Positions 1 through 7,016 of a stretch of 28,050 nucleotides of DNA are shown one piece after another. The DNA lies in contig JALNZF010000032.1 of assembly GCA_023229435.1 (NCBI GenBank), forward strand, positions 1 to 28,050, in the 5' to 3' direction. Position 1 is the first letter of the stretch. Each line of letters starts with the position of its first letter. A model generated the notes under the pieces. That model was not told where the DNA came from, searched no databases, and was given only the letters and a program-made list of their open reading frames with translations. The position numbers were made by a program, and so were the translations under genes. This DNA comes from Nitrospirota bacterium. GTDB lineage: Bacteria > Nitrospirota > UBA9217.

Positions 1-64
1 TAGATCTAATCCAGTGTACAATTTCATACAGCACCTCCAAGGTTAGATTGGACTCTTTCCTTGA

Positions 65-98
65 AGCATACCAGAGTGCCGATGCGCTCTGGTATGCT
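65..98. repeat. Perfect 12-bp inverted repeat (hairpin)
   Basis: The arms AGCATACCAGAG and CTCTGGTATGCT are exact reverse complements around a 10-nt loop. There is no T-run on either side, so it is not a standard intrinsic terminator. It may be an operator or the core of a small palindromic repeat. Confidence 0.5.
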
Positions 99-366
99 GA
101 GGTGCCTTCATATGATTATCAGGTCTACTTTCTTGTCATTCCCCTACCCCGCCACCTTATGTGCTTCCACGCGCAGCTGTACCCGTTCAATGGGCGTTCT
201 TAGTTTACGTGTAATAGCCATGGAACCATTTCACTTCTTTTTTTATTTTGTCAGTTTATAATGCCACCCAATGTCATCACAATAGCACAACAGTGTTTTA
301 TTCTCAAGCGCGTTTTATTCATTTTCTCATGAGCAGAAGCACAGACCTCTCCGGTCTTCAAAACAA

Positions 367-390
367 AAAGGCCCCACAAAGGGGGCCTTT
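367..390 (-). terminator. Rho-independent terminator on the minus strand, original end of the leuA operon
   Basis: A 9-bp stem (AAAGGCCCC / GGGGCCTTT) with a 6-nt loop is followed on the minus strand by TTTTGTTTT. It lies about 45 bp past the stop codon of the displaced leuA 3' fragment at 436. This suggests it ended the leuA transcript before an insertion separated it from the rest of the gene. Confidence 0.75.
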
Positions 391-434
391 CATAATTATT
401 CATCTATTCGATAGCGACGATCCGCGAAAACCGG

Positions 435-504
435 CTTAACTGCTCTTCGGCCTTCCCTTCTTCCAATACTCCAGTTTGTTCAGCGCATTCACATAAGCCT
501 TGGC
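435..504 (-). pseudogene. Duplicated 3' end of leuA (displaced fragment)
   Basis: These 70 bp match the 3' end of the intact leuA (1262-1331) at 67 of 70 positions and encode the same last 22 residues and stop codon. The three differences (positions 451, 487 and 496) are all silent. Homology stops abruptly at 505. With the downstream terminator, this looks like the native leuA end, cut off by an insertion that brought a near-identical replacement end. It has no start of its own and is a fragment. Confidence 0.85.
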
Positions 505-534
505 GTAAAATAACGGGCTGGCTAAAGAAATGCC

Positions 535-562
535 TTGAAATAGGCTTCATAATGGTTATAAT
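535..562 (+). promoter_or_regulatory. Putative sigma70 promoter of the toxin-antitoxin module
   Basis: TTGAAA (535-540) and a consensus TATAAT (557-562) are separated by 16 bp, about 55 bp before the toxin start at 617. The promoter lies just inside the inserted segment, so the module would carry its own promoter. Confidence 0.55.
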
Positions 563-616
563 AACAACAGGTTTAGGAATTCATGTTGCATATTTCCGAG
601 ATGAAGGTCATCGCCG

Positions 617-940
617 ATGAGTGAATCATTTCTGCGGATACTGTCTCTTATTCAAGATGGCGATGTAAAAATATCAGACCATGGGTATGATGAACTGGCG
701 GCTGACAATATCTTCGTCAGAGATGTCATGGCAACGGTCGCCGATGCGGTCATGGTAGAGGATTACCCGAACTATCCAAAAGGGCCTTCCGTACTTGTCT
801 TGCAGAAAGACCGGGAAGGGCGCGCAATACATGTGGTATGGGGCATTCCCAGAGGAGCATCATCGCCGGCAGTCCTTGTTACCGCGTACAGGCCGGCTGC
901 GGAGCGATGGACTGATGACTTTTTAAGGAGAATAAAATGA
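617..940 (+). CDS. DUF4258-type toxin-like protein
   Basis: This 107-residue protein resembles the DUF4258 family, small proteins usually found in toxin-antitoxin-like pairs and thought to be RelE-like. Visible family marks are an N-terminal 'ISDHGYDEL' segment (residues 19-27), a central 'DYPNYPKGPS' segment (48-57) followed by a strand pattern VLVLQ, an 'IHVVWG' strand, and a C-terminal 'VTAYRP..ERW' block typical of the fold. The stop overlaps the start of the next gene (ATGA), which implies translational coupling. A weak Shine-Dalgarno (GAAGG) precedes the ATG. It points away from the surrounding minus-strand genes and lies between two copies of the leuA end, so it is probably an acquired cassette. 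Toxicity is inferred from the family and is not shown. Confidence 0.8.
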   Translation: MSESFLRILSLIQDGDVKISDHGYDELAADNIFVRDVMATVADAVMVEDYPNYPKGPSVLVLQKDREGRAIHVVWGIPRGASSPAVLVTAYRPAAERWTDDFLRRIK

Positions 941-1152
941 CGACAAAACATTACACGAAACTCGTGCATGAGCGGGAGTACGTAGCGGAAGTGGATGTGG
1001 ACTTGATTTATTCGGATGACGGGTGGTCGCCTTATCTTTCCGTGGAAGACGCCTATAAGCTGGATGACGTTCGCGAAGCTCTTCGTAAAGGTGATTTAAA
1101 GACAGCGTCCCGTTTGGCGAAGATCTATACTCTGACCCCGCTCTCCGCTTGA
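937..1152 (+). CDS. Small antitoxin-like partner of the DUF4258 protein
   Basis: This 71-residue acidic protein starts in the ATGA overlap with the toxin-like gene. The central 'GWSPYLSVEDAYKLDDVREA' block, followed by a basic helix 'LRKGDLKTASRLAKIY', is the pattern I associate with small partners encoded next to DUF4258 genes. I cannot name a DNA-binding fold with confidence. The toxin-first order and overlapping stop/start codons indicate one transcript. It is transcribed convergently with leuA, with only about 110 bp between the stop codons and no obvious terminator between them. Confidence 0.75.
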   Translation: MTTKHYTKLVHEREYVAEVDVDLIYSDDGWSPYLSVEDAYKLDDVREALRKGDLKTASRLAKIYTLTPLSA

Positions 1153-1261
1153 GTATTACCTTTTGTTTATCACTTCTTGCGGTATTCCTTCAATGTATCG
1201 GGCGAGAAGGAAAGGGTATTACCACACGTTAACGCTCCGGCAATAGTCTCCCTGGGTATTA

Positions 1262-1331
1262 CTTAACTGCTCTTCGGTCTTCCCTTCTTCCAATACTCCA
1301 GTTTGTTCAGCGCGTTCACATACGCCTTGGC
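1262..1331. repeat. Direct repeat, right copy (leuA 3' end)
   Basis: This is the right-hand member of a 70-bp imperfect direct repeat (67/70) with 435-504, offset by 827 bp. The pair brackets the toxin-antitoxin module. It keeps the leuA reading frame and stop intact, like an attachment site placed in a gene's 3' end. Confidence 0.85.
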
Positions 1332-2792
1332 ACTCGCCACAATGATGTCGGTGTCGGCGCCGTGGCCCGCGACCTTCTTGCCCGCTTCCTCCACCTTCAC
1401 GGTCACCTCTCCGAGGGCGTCCGTTCCGCCGGTAATTCCCTTCACCAGATACGCATCAAGTTTGCTTTTCGTTCCCGTCATATGAGCGATCGTCCGGTAC
1501 ACCGCGTCGACTGGTCCATCGCCGGTGCCTGTCTGTTTCACCGTTGCACCGTTCACCTGCATCTCAACGGTCGCGGATGGCTTGACGTCCGTGCCGCTCT
1601 GTGCGCTCAGATGCAGGAGCACGTACACTTCATGGATCTGCTGCATCTCATCGGAGACAATTGCCTCAAGGTCCTCATCGAACACCTCCTTTTTCTGGTC
1701 CGCAAGGTGTTTGAACCGCTCGAATGCCTTGTTCAGGTCGTCTTCGGAAAAGTCATATCCCATCTGCTTCAGCCGGTCGCGGAAGGCATGCCTGCCGGAG
1801 TGCTTGCCGAGCACGAGGTTCGTCTTGACCAGTCCGATCGATTCCGGGCGCATGATCTCGTAGGTGGACCGCTCTTTCAAAAGCCCGTCCTGATGGATGC
1901 CGGACTCGTGCGCAAAAGCGTTCGCGCCCACGATCGCCTTGTTCGGCTGCACCGGAATGCCGGTGATCTTGGTCACCAGCCTGCTCGTACGCATGATCTC
2001 TTCCGAGTTGACCCGTGAGTCCGCATTAAAAAAGTCTTTCCTCGTGCGGAGCGCCATCACCACCTCTTCCATGGAACAGTTGCCGGCGCGCTCGCCGATT
2101 CCGTTCACCGTGCACTCAACCTGCTCTGCGCCGTTCAGGATGGCCGACAGCACGTTCGCGACCGCAAGACCCAGGTCATTATGGCAGTGGACTGAAATGA
2201 CGGCCTTATCGATGTTCCGAACCTTGTCTTTGATACCCTTGATCAATGCGCCGAACTCCCCGGGCGTTGTATAGCCGACCGTATCGGGGATATTCACCGT
2301 TGTCGCTCCCGCCTCGATCACGGCCTCAACGACCTCGTGAAGGTAGGCAATGTCCGTCCGCGTGGCGTCCATGGGAGAGAACTCGACGTCGTCCACGTAT
2401 GACCGCGCGTGTTTGACCATCTCCACGGAGCGCTTCAGCGCTTCCTCGCGTGAGATCCGGACTTGATGCTTCAGGTGAATATCGGACGTTGAGTGGAAGG
2501 TATGGATGCGTCGTTTCGGTGTGTCCTTCAGCGCCTCCCAGGCGCGGTCGATGTCTTCTTTCTTCGCCCGCGCGAGGCTGCAAATCACCGGGCCCTCGAC
2601 CTCGGCGCCGATCCTCTTGATGGCCTCGAAATCACCGGGAGAACTGATGGCGAACCCCGCCTCGATGATGTCCACCCCGAGCCGGGCAAGCTGCTTCGCC
2701 AGGGTGATCTTTTCCTCAACGTTCATGCTCGCTCCCGGGGACTGTTCGCCGTCACGAAGCGTGGTATCGAATATTCTGATGATCTTGCTCAT
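1263..2792 (-). CDS. leuA: 2-isopropylmalate synthase
   Basis: LeuA condenses acetyl-CoA with 2-oxoisovalerate, the first committed step of leucine synthesis. The 509-residue length fits the long bacterial form with a C-terminal leucine-feedback domain. The N-terminal TIM barrel opens with the substrate/metal motif FDTTLRDGEQSPG. The metal-binding HCH is in 'VSVHCHNDLGLA', followed by the 'NGIGERAGN' signature. The regulatory domain occupies roughly the last 120 residues. I chose the ATG at 2792 because AGAGGTG precedes it at good spacing; the 13 residues upstream of it look like read-through of the leader. It is last in the ilv-psd-pssA-leuA series. Its last 70 bp are duplicated at 435-504, so its present 3' end may have come in with the inserted cassette. 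Confidence 0.97.
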   Translation of the reverse strand: MSKIIRIFDTTLRDGEQSPGASMNVEEKITLAKQLARLGVDIIEAGFAISSPGDFEAIKRIGAEVEGPVICSLARAKKEDIDRAWEALKDTPKRRIHTFHSTSDIHLKHQVRISREEALKRSVEMVKHARSYVDDVEFSPMDATRTDIAYLHEVVEAVIEAGATTVNIPDTVGYTTPGEFGALIKGIKDKVRNIDKAVISVHCHNDLGLAVANVLSAILNGAEQVECTVNGIGERAGNCSMEEVVMALRTRKDFFNADSRVNSEEIMRTSRLVTKITGIPVQPNKAIVGANAFAHESGIHQDGLLKERSTYEIMRPESIGLVKTNLVLGKHSGRHAFRDRLKQMGYDFSEDDLNKAFERFKHLADQKKEVFDEDLEAIVSDEMQQIHEVYVLLHLSAQSGTDVKPSATVEMQVNGATVKQTGTGDGPVDAVYRTIAHMTGTKSKLDAYLVKGITGGTDALGEVTVKVEEAGKKVAGHGADTDIIVASAKAYVNALNKLEYWKKGRPKSS

Positions 2793-3158
2793 AATGGGCA
2801 CCTCTGCTTCATGCGCTCGCGAATCGCGCATGAGTGAAAAGAAAAATATAAATAAAGGGAACTACTCAGGTTGGCCGCAAAAGAACGCAAAGAACTCAAA
2901 GAAAAGTCTGAAATTCATGAAAATACGGTCTGTAGCGGCTTTGGTTTATTGCCATCTTTGCTTAAGGGAAACATCATTTTGATCAGGTTAGTCGCCCTTC
3001 TTTGCTTTTTCCTTGTGATCTCTGCGTGATTCTCTAAGTGGCCGGTTCATTATTTAGGCCATTCGCGGCTAACAGATTTTGACCTGAGCAGTCACAGAAA
3101 GAGATTAAGGCCGCCTTCTTAATCTCTTGCATCCTCACGGTCGAGGTTTCTGGATGGA
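2793..3158. other. leuA-pssA spacer with degenerate repeats and a hairpin
   Basis: I see no gene. The spacer holds GCAAAAGAACGCAAAGAACT (near 2878) and an approximate inverted partner containing CTTTGCTTTTTCCTTGTGAT (near 3002), apparently a decayed member of the CACAGAG-type repeats elsewhere in the window. A perfect 11-bp hairpin lies at 3099-3128. A leucine-responsive leader is possible at this position, but I see no leader peptide with Leu codons. Confidence 0.45.
3099..3128 (-). terminator. Perfect 11-bp hairpin between pssA and leuA
   Basis: AAGAGATTAAG and CTTAATCTCTT flank an 8-nt loop about 30 bp after the pssA stop. No U-run follows on the minus strand, so it may be an RNA-processing or attenuating hairpin rather than a true terminator. 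Confidence 0.35.
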
Positions 3159-3908
3159 CTAAGAAGTGACGGTTTTCCGTTTTCTGAGCAGTCCATACAG
3201 GGCTTCAGCCAGACCGAGCGAAACATAGGCCAAGGAAGCAATAAACAGGACGAGCGCGGGATGATACGCCACCAGCGCCACAAAAGCCGCGATGACGACC
3301 AGTATCCCGAAGGGACGCCGCTCCTTCAGATTGGCTTCCTTCAGGCCGTGGTAGGTAATATTGCTCACCATGAGACCGGCAAGCAGGAACGTCATCGCCA
3401 ACACCCAGTAATCCTTGCCGATCACATCGGCCAGCCGCACCATGTTCCATTGCTCAAGGCTCTCGATGACCTCTTCGTATGCAAGTACGGTGGCGGCGAT
3501 CATCAGGGCGGCGGCAGGCGTCGGCAGTCCGGTAAAATGTTTTTTCTCCGCGCCGCTCATCTGCACGTTGAACCTTGCGAGCCGGAGCGCCGCGCAGGCG
3601 ACCAGGAAGAACGCGCCCAGCCAGCCGATCTTGCCAAAGGACGAGAGCGTCCAGGTATACACCAGGACGCCCGGCGCAACACCAAAGGAGATCACGTCCG
3701 AGAGCGAGTCTATCTCAATGCCGAAGCGTGTTGCCGTATGCGTCACCCTCGCGACCCACCCGTCCAACACATCAAAGACCGATGCGATCATGATCGCCCA
3801 TGCGGCCCGCTCGTAATCGGAATTGAGCGAAGCCACAATGGAATAGAACCCCCCGAACATGCTCAGCAGTGTTATAAGATTGGGAAGAATGTAGATCCCT
3901 TTTCTCAT
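3159..3908 (-). CDS. pssA: CDP-diacylglycerol--serine O-phosphatidyltransferase
   Basis: This membrane enzyme makes phosphatidylserine from CDP-diacylglycerol and serine. The 249-residue protein carries the CDP-alcohol phosphatidyltransferase signature D-G-x2-A-R-x8-G-x3-D-x3-D at about residues 47-68 (DGWVAR...GIEIDSLSD), in a polytopic protein with several hydrophobic segments up to 'VLFIASLAYVSLG' near the C-terminus. Its ATG overlaps the psd stop (ATGA), so the two phospholipid genes are translationally coupled. The product feeds directly into Psd. A short basic tail (LLRKRK) ends the protein. Confidence 0.95.
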   Translation of the reverse strand: MRKGIYILPNLITLLSMFGGFYSIVASLNSDYERAAWAIMIASVFDVLDGWVARVTHTATRFGIEIDSLSDVISFGVAPGVLVYTWTLSSFGKIGWLGAFFLVACAALRLARFNVQMSGAEKKHFTGLPTPAAALMIAATVLAYEEVIESLEQWNMVRLADVIGKDYWVLAMTFLLAGLMVSNITYHGLKEANLKERRPFGILVVIAAFVALVAYHPALVLFIASLAYVSLGLAEALYGLLRKRKTVTS

Positions 3909-4549
3909 TTCAGCACCCCGATGATGTCCTGCGCACCCTTGACGCGGTCACCCAGCCTTACCTTGATCTCCGCGTTCTTGGGCAAAAAGATATCCACCCG
4001 CGAGCCGAAACGGATCAGGCCGTACCGCTCGCCCGCCTTGATCGTGTCTCCAGGCCTTGCATAGCAGACAATGCGCCTCGCGATGAGTCCGGCGATCTGC
4101 TTCACCAGAATCTTGTCCTTCCCGGAATCAATGACCATCGCGGTCTGTTCGTTATCAAGGGACGCCTTGTCCACGGACGCGACATGAAATTTGCCGGGGT
4201 TATACTTGACGACCTCGATCTCGCCGCCGACCGGCGCACGATTCACATGCACGTTGAACACGGAGAGAAAAATGCTGATCTGCTTCACTTCCTGCTTCAG
4301 GTACGTGGGCTCGTAGATGTCCTTGATCACGATCACCTTCCCGTCGGCAGGCGAGACTACCAGCCCTTTCCCCTCGGGGATGGCTCGCTCCGGGTCACGG
4401 AAGAAGAACACGACAAAGAGCGTGAGGAGGAGCGACACAAGGGCCGTATTCCTCCAGCCCAGGGCGAACAGCAACCCGGTGACGACCGCAAGCGGTATAA
4501 TGAACGGCCAGCCCTCTGCTGCTATGGGGATACCGTAGTTTTTCATCAT
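3905..4549 (-). CDS. psd: Phosphatidylserine decarboxylase, short (type II-like) form
   Basis: Psd converts phosphatidylserine to phosphatidylethanolamine at the membrane. The protein is about 214 residues and has the compact form common in Geobacter-like bacteria. Visible marks are an N-terminal hydrophobic pair of segments, the 'NVHVNRAPVGG' motif, and the C-terminal 'RFGSRVD' self-cleavage site, whose Ser becomes the pyruvoyl group. I start it at the tandem ATG-ATG at 4549, preceded by AAAAAGG. An upstream ATG at 4621 would add 24 residues encoded by a CACAGAG-type repeat and is less likely. It overlaps pssA by 4 bp. Confidence 0.93.
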   Translation of the reverse strand: MMKNYGIPIAAEGWPFIIPLAVVTGLLFALGWRNTALVSLLLTLFVVFFFRDPERAIPEGKGLVVSPADGKVIVIKDIYEPTYLKQEVKQISIFLSVFNVHVNRAPVGGEIEVVKYNPGKFHVASVDKASLDNEQTAMVIDSGKDKILVKQIAGLIARRIVCYARPGDTIKAGERYGLIRFGSRVDIFLPKNAEIKVRLGDRVKGAQDIIGVLK

Positions 4550-4562
4550 GAGCGAAACCTTT

Positions 4563-4653
4563 TTACCACAGAGGACGCAGAGAATTTCATTTCTATAAAA
4601 GAAGGAATCCCCTCTGAGCACTCAGAAATGCTCTCTGTGCTCTCTGTGGTTGC
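4563..4653. repeat. CCACAGAG-type palindromic spacer repeat
   Basis: ACCACAGAGGACGCAGAG (from about 4564) faces CTCTGTGCTCTCTGTGGT (to about 4651), forming a large imperfect palindrome in the ilvC-psd spacer. The same family recurs at 11711-11868. Confidence 0.7.
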
Positions 4654-4668
4654 CTTGATGCCTTGTAG

Positions 4669-5685
4669 TTAATTTTTGCTCTTGTCCACCAGTTTGCCCT
4701 TCTTGAGCCAGGGCATCATTTTCCTGAGCCGTCCGCCCACTTCCTCGATGGGGTGCGCCTGGCCTTTTTTCGTGAGCGCATTGAACGTCGGCTTGTTCGC
4801 CATGTTCTCGAGCATCCACTCCTTCGCGAACTGGCCCGTCTGGATCTCGGCCAGGATCTTCCTCATTTCCTTCCTGGTCTCTTCGGTAATGATTCGCGGC
4901 CCGCGGGTCAGGTCGCCATACTGGGCGGTGTTGCTGACGGAATAGCGCATATTCGAGATGCCCCCCTCATAAATGAGGTCCACGATCAGCTTGAGCTCGT
5001 GGAGACATTCGAAATAAGCCATCTCGGGCGCATACCCTGCTTCCACCAGGGTCTCGTACCCTGCCTGGATGAGCGCGGTGGCGCCGCCGCACAGCACTGC
5101 CTGTTCTCCAAAGAGGTCGGTCTCCGTCTCTTCGCGGAACGAGGTCTCTATTACCCCCGCCCTGGCGCATCCGATCGCAGAAGCGTACGCGAGCGCGATG
5201 TTCCTGGTGTTTTTCGAAGGGTCCTGATGGATTGCGATGAGTCCCGGTACGCCCTCTCCCTTGATGTACTGCGAACGGACCAGATGGCCGGGGCTCTTGG
5301 GCGCGACCATGAACACGTTCACGTCCTCGCGCGGCACGATCTGGCCGAAATGGATGTTGAACCCGTGGGCAAAAGCAAGATAGGCGCCCTTCTTGATGTT
5401 CCCTTCGATGTCCTTCTTGTACATCCCGCCCTGCAGCTCGTCCGGCACCAGGACCATGATGATATCAGCGATCTTCGCGGCAGCGGCGACCTCAACGACC
5501 TTGAGACCGGCGCCCGCCGCCTTATCCCAGGATTTGCTCCCCTTCCGGAGGCCGACGATCACATCAATGCCGCTTTCCTTGAGATTGTTCGAGTGGGCAA
5601 AACCCTGGCTGCCGTAGCCGATCACCGCCACCTTCTTGCCCTTGAGCAGCTTCATATTTGCATCTTTGTCATAATAGATCTTCAT
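4669..5685 (-). CDS. ilvC: Ketol-acid reductoisomerase (class I)
   Basis: IlvC isomerises and reduces acetolactate or acetohydroxybutyrate to the dihydroxy acid in Val/Ile synthesis. The 338 residues match the short class I enzyme. The N-terminal Rossmann motif is 'VIGYGSQGFAHSNNL' and the cofactor loop 'GLRKGSKSW' is of NADPH-preferring type. The active-site His lies in 'LAFAHGFNIHFG'. The knotted C-terminal domain has 'DLFGEQAVLCGG' (metal-binding D and E) and 'CLHELKLIVDLIYEGG'. A clear AAGGAG precedes the ATG. It lies between a lipoprotein gene (about 97 bp away) and psd. Confidence 0.98.
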   Translation of the reverse strand: MKIYYDKDANMKLLKGKKVAVIGYGSQGFAHSNNLKESGIDVIVGLRKGSKSWDKAAGAGLKVVEVAAAAKIADIIMVLVPDELQGGMYKKDIEGNIKKGAYLAFAHGFNIHFGQIVPREDVNVFMVAPKSPGHLVRSQYIKGEGVPGLIAIHQDPSKNTRNIALAYASAIGCARAGVIETSFREETETDLFGEQAVLCGGATALIQAGYETLVEAGYAPEMAYFECLHELKLIVDLIYEGGISNMRYSVSNTAQYGDLTRGPRIITEETRKEMRKILAEIQTGQFAKEWMLENMANKPTFNALTKKGQAHPIEEVGGRLRKMMPWLKKGKLVDKSKN

Positions 5686-5782
5686 CCTGTCTCCTTTTCA
5701 ACAAAGAATAATTATATGCACATAACAAAAAAAGACACACGATGTGCAGTTCCGTGCATCTCACCTCGTCGCAAAATTATGA

Positions 5783-6424
5783 TTACAGGAGCCGCTTTTT
5801 CAGTTCGTCATCCTGGAATATCTGGTCAACGGCTGATGACAGCGCCTCGGCAAGCGCGGCTTCCAATCGTTCGCGTGAATAGAGGATCTCCTGGTCAAGC
5901 GTGCTGTTCACGTCGATCGTTCTGATTATCTTTTTCTCCAGTCCGTCCCCGACGGTTATCTTTATCTGAACAGAGGCCTTCAAATGCGTTTGCATCGAAC
6001 TAGGCTTCGATTCCAGCCAAAGCGTCTTGATCTCGCCTCCGAAGAGAAGATCCGCTCCCGCGGCATTCATGCCTTCGGCCGTCAGATCCCAACCAGCAAT
6101 GTCCTTCACCGCGATCCCGCGTGCAATAAACGCCTTCTTCATGATCGCCGTGGCGGTTTCCGCCACCGTGCCCTGCACCACGAGATCGTTTTGCATGCCG
6201 CTCGGGATCGTCCTTTTGCCAAGGACGGACGCGGGCTCTCCGCGGTCATCCCGGAAGGTACTCACGCCAACGGAGATCCGCGACGCTGTTCCCGTTTTTT
6301 CCGCGGGCGCCTGATAACCGATCGTGAGAAGGACCGGCCCCTTTTCAGCGCATGCTGCTACAAAGAGAAGTAGGAACATGGCCGCAAACATGACTCGTGC
6401 CTTACTGCATAATTTTGTTTTCAC
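5783..6424 (-). CDS. Putative YajG-like outer-envelope lipoprotein
   Basis: A GTG start at 6424 (GGAG 6 bp upstream) gives a protein of about 213 residues with a textbook lipoprotein signal: basic MKTKLCSKAR, a hydrophobic stretch, then the lipobox FVAAC followed by AEKG. The ORF continues upstream into ACTCCGAA repeat sequence, which I exclude. The mature part has an early 'ISVGVSTFRDDRGEP' strand-loop and a C-terminal 'LEAALAEALSSAVDQIF' helix, like the YajG family of lipoproteins of unknown role. It lies inside the branched-chain amino-acid operon between ilvN and ilvC, with no evident metabolic link. The family call is tentative; export as a lipoprotein is well supported. Confidence 0.72.
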   Translation of the reverse strand: MKTKLCSKARVMFAAMFLLLFVAACAEKGPVLLTIGYQAPAEKTGTASRISVGVSTFRDDRGEPASVLGKRTIPSGMQNDLVVQGTVAETATAIMKKAFIARGIAVKDIAGWDLTAEGMNAAGADLLFGGEIKTLWLESKPSSMQTHLKASVQIKITVGDGLEKKIIRTIDVNSTLDQEILYSRERLEAALAEALSSAVDQIFQDDELKKRLL

Positions 6425-6486
6425 TCCGAACTCCGAACGGAGCCTGCCCTCGAGCGAATTAATCGGGGGCATTCCGCATTCCGCGC
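6423..6486. repeat. TCCGCAnTCCGAA-type micro-repeat cluster
   Basis: ACTCCGAACTCCGAA (6423-6437) and CATTCCGCATTCCGCG (6470-6485) fill the ilvN-lipoprotein spacer. Similar arrays lie at 6992-7015, 23198-23230 and 26214-26245. Confidence 0.6.
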
Positions 6487-6959
6487 TATTCACGGGTTAT
6501 CGCCACCTTGCCCGTGCGTACGATCTCTTTGATGCCGATGGGCCTCAAGAGCTCGATGATCGCCGTGATCTTTTTTTCATCTCCTGTTATCTGGAAGGTA
6601 TAGCTCTTCTGCGAGGAATCAACAACGCGCGCGCGGAAGATATCGGCGATCCGGAGCGCCTCTGCCCGGTGCTCTGCAGGAGCGTTGACCTTGATAAGGC
6701 ACATCTCGCGTTCCACGAATTCCTTTTCCGCGAGGTCCGTGACCTTGATGACATCGATCAGCTTGTTGAGCTGTTTGATGATCTGCTCGAGGATGCGCTC
6801 ATCTCCCACGGTCACGATCGTCATCTGCGAGATCGTGGGATCGAGCGTGGGGCCGATCGAGATGGTCTCAATATTGAACCCCCTGCCGCTGAAGAGCCCC
6901 GACACCCGCGACAGGACACCGAATTTGTTTTCCACCAGCACAGAGATAATATGTTTCAT
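6486..6959 (-). CDS. ilvN: Acetolactate synthase small (regulatory) subunit
   Basis: IlvN gives acetolactate synthase its activity and valine sensitivity. The 157 residues start with an ACT domain (MKHIISVLVENKFGVLSRV, then 'GLFSGRGFNIETI', a ligand-site signature). The second half (from about residue 85, 'CLIKVNAP') is the C-terminal ALS_ss domain. The ATG at 6959 is preferred over an upstream start at 7004, because the extra residues are encoded by spacer repeat. It follows ilvB by about 57 bp. Confidence 0.96.
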   Translation of the reverse strand: MKHIISVLVENKFGVLSRVSGLFSGRGFNIETISIGPTLDPTISQMTIVTVGDERILEQIIKQLNKLIDVIKVTDLAEKEFVEREMCLIKVNAPAEHRAEALRIADIFRARVVDSSQKSYTFQITGDEKKITAIIELLRPIGIKEIVRTGKVAITRE

Positions 6960-6991
6960 ATTGTATTGGCCTCGCCTGATTCTCTTTCCGC

Positions 6992-7015
6992 CTTCACTCC
7001 GCACTCCGAACTGAA
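6992..7015. repeat. ACTCCGCACTCCGAA micro-repeat
   Basis: A short tandem array, CACTCCGCACTCCGAACTG, fills the ilvB-ilvN spacer. It belongs to the same family as 6423-6486. Confidence 0.55.
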
Positions 7016-7016
7016 C

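Larger units (their letters stand above)
1..434. other. Gene-poor left edge
   Basis: I see no convincing gene here. The open frames on the plus strand lack ribosome binding sites and recognisable content. A 25-codon minus-strand frame starting near 220 is too short to call. The region holds a perfect hairpin (65-98) and a rho-independent terminator facing the minus strand (367-390). It is probably the original downstream flank of the leuA operon. Confidence 0.5.

Noticed and set aside
135..220. A 25-codon minus-strand frame (MAITRKLRTP...) that could be a gene remnant
   Set aside because: Too short, no Shine-Dalgarno and no recognisable homology; no evidence of expression.
61..439. Two overlapping plus-strand ORFs at the left edge
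   Set aside because: No ribosome binding site and no recognisable content; the second runs across a minus-strand terminator and the leuA fragment.
2793..3158. Leucine attenuator or T-box upstream of leuA
   Set aside because: No run of Leu codons in a small leader ORF and no T-box consensus seen; only an isolated hairpin.
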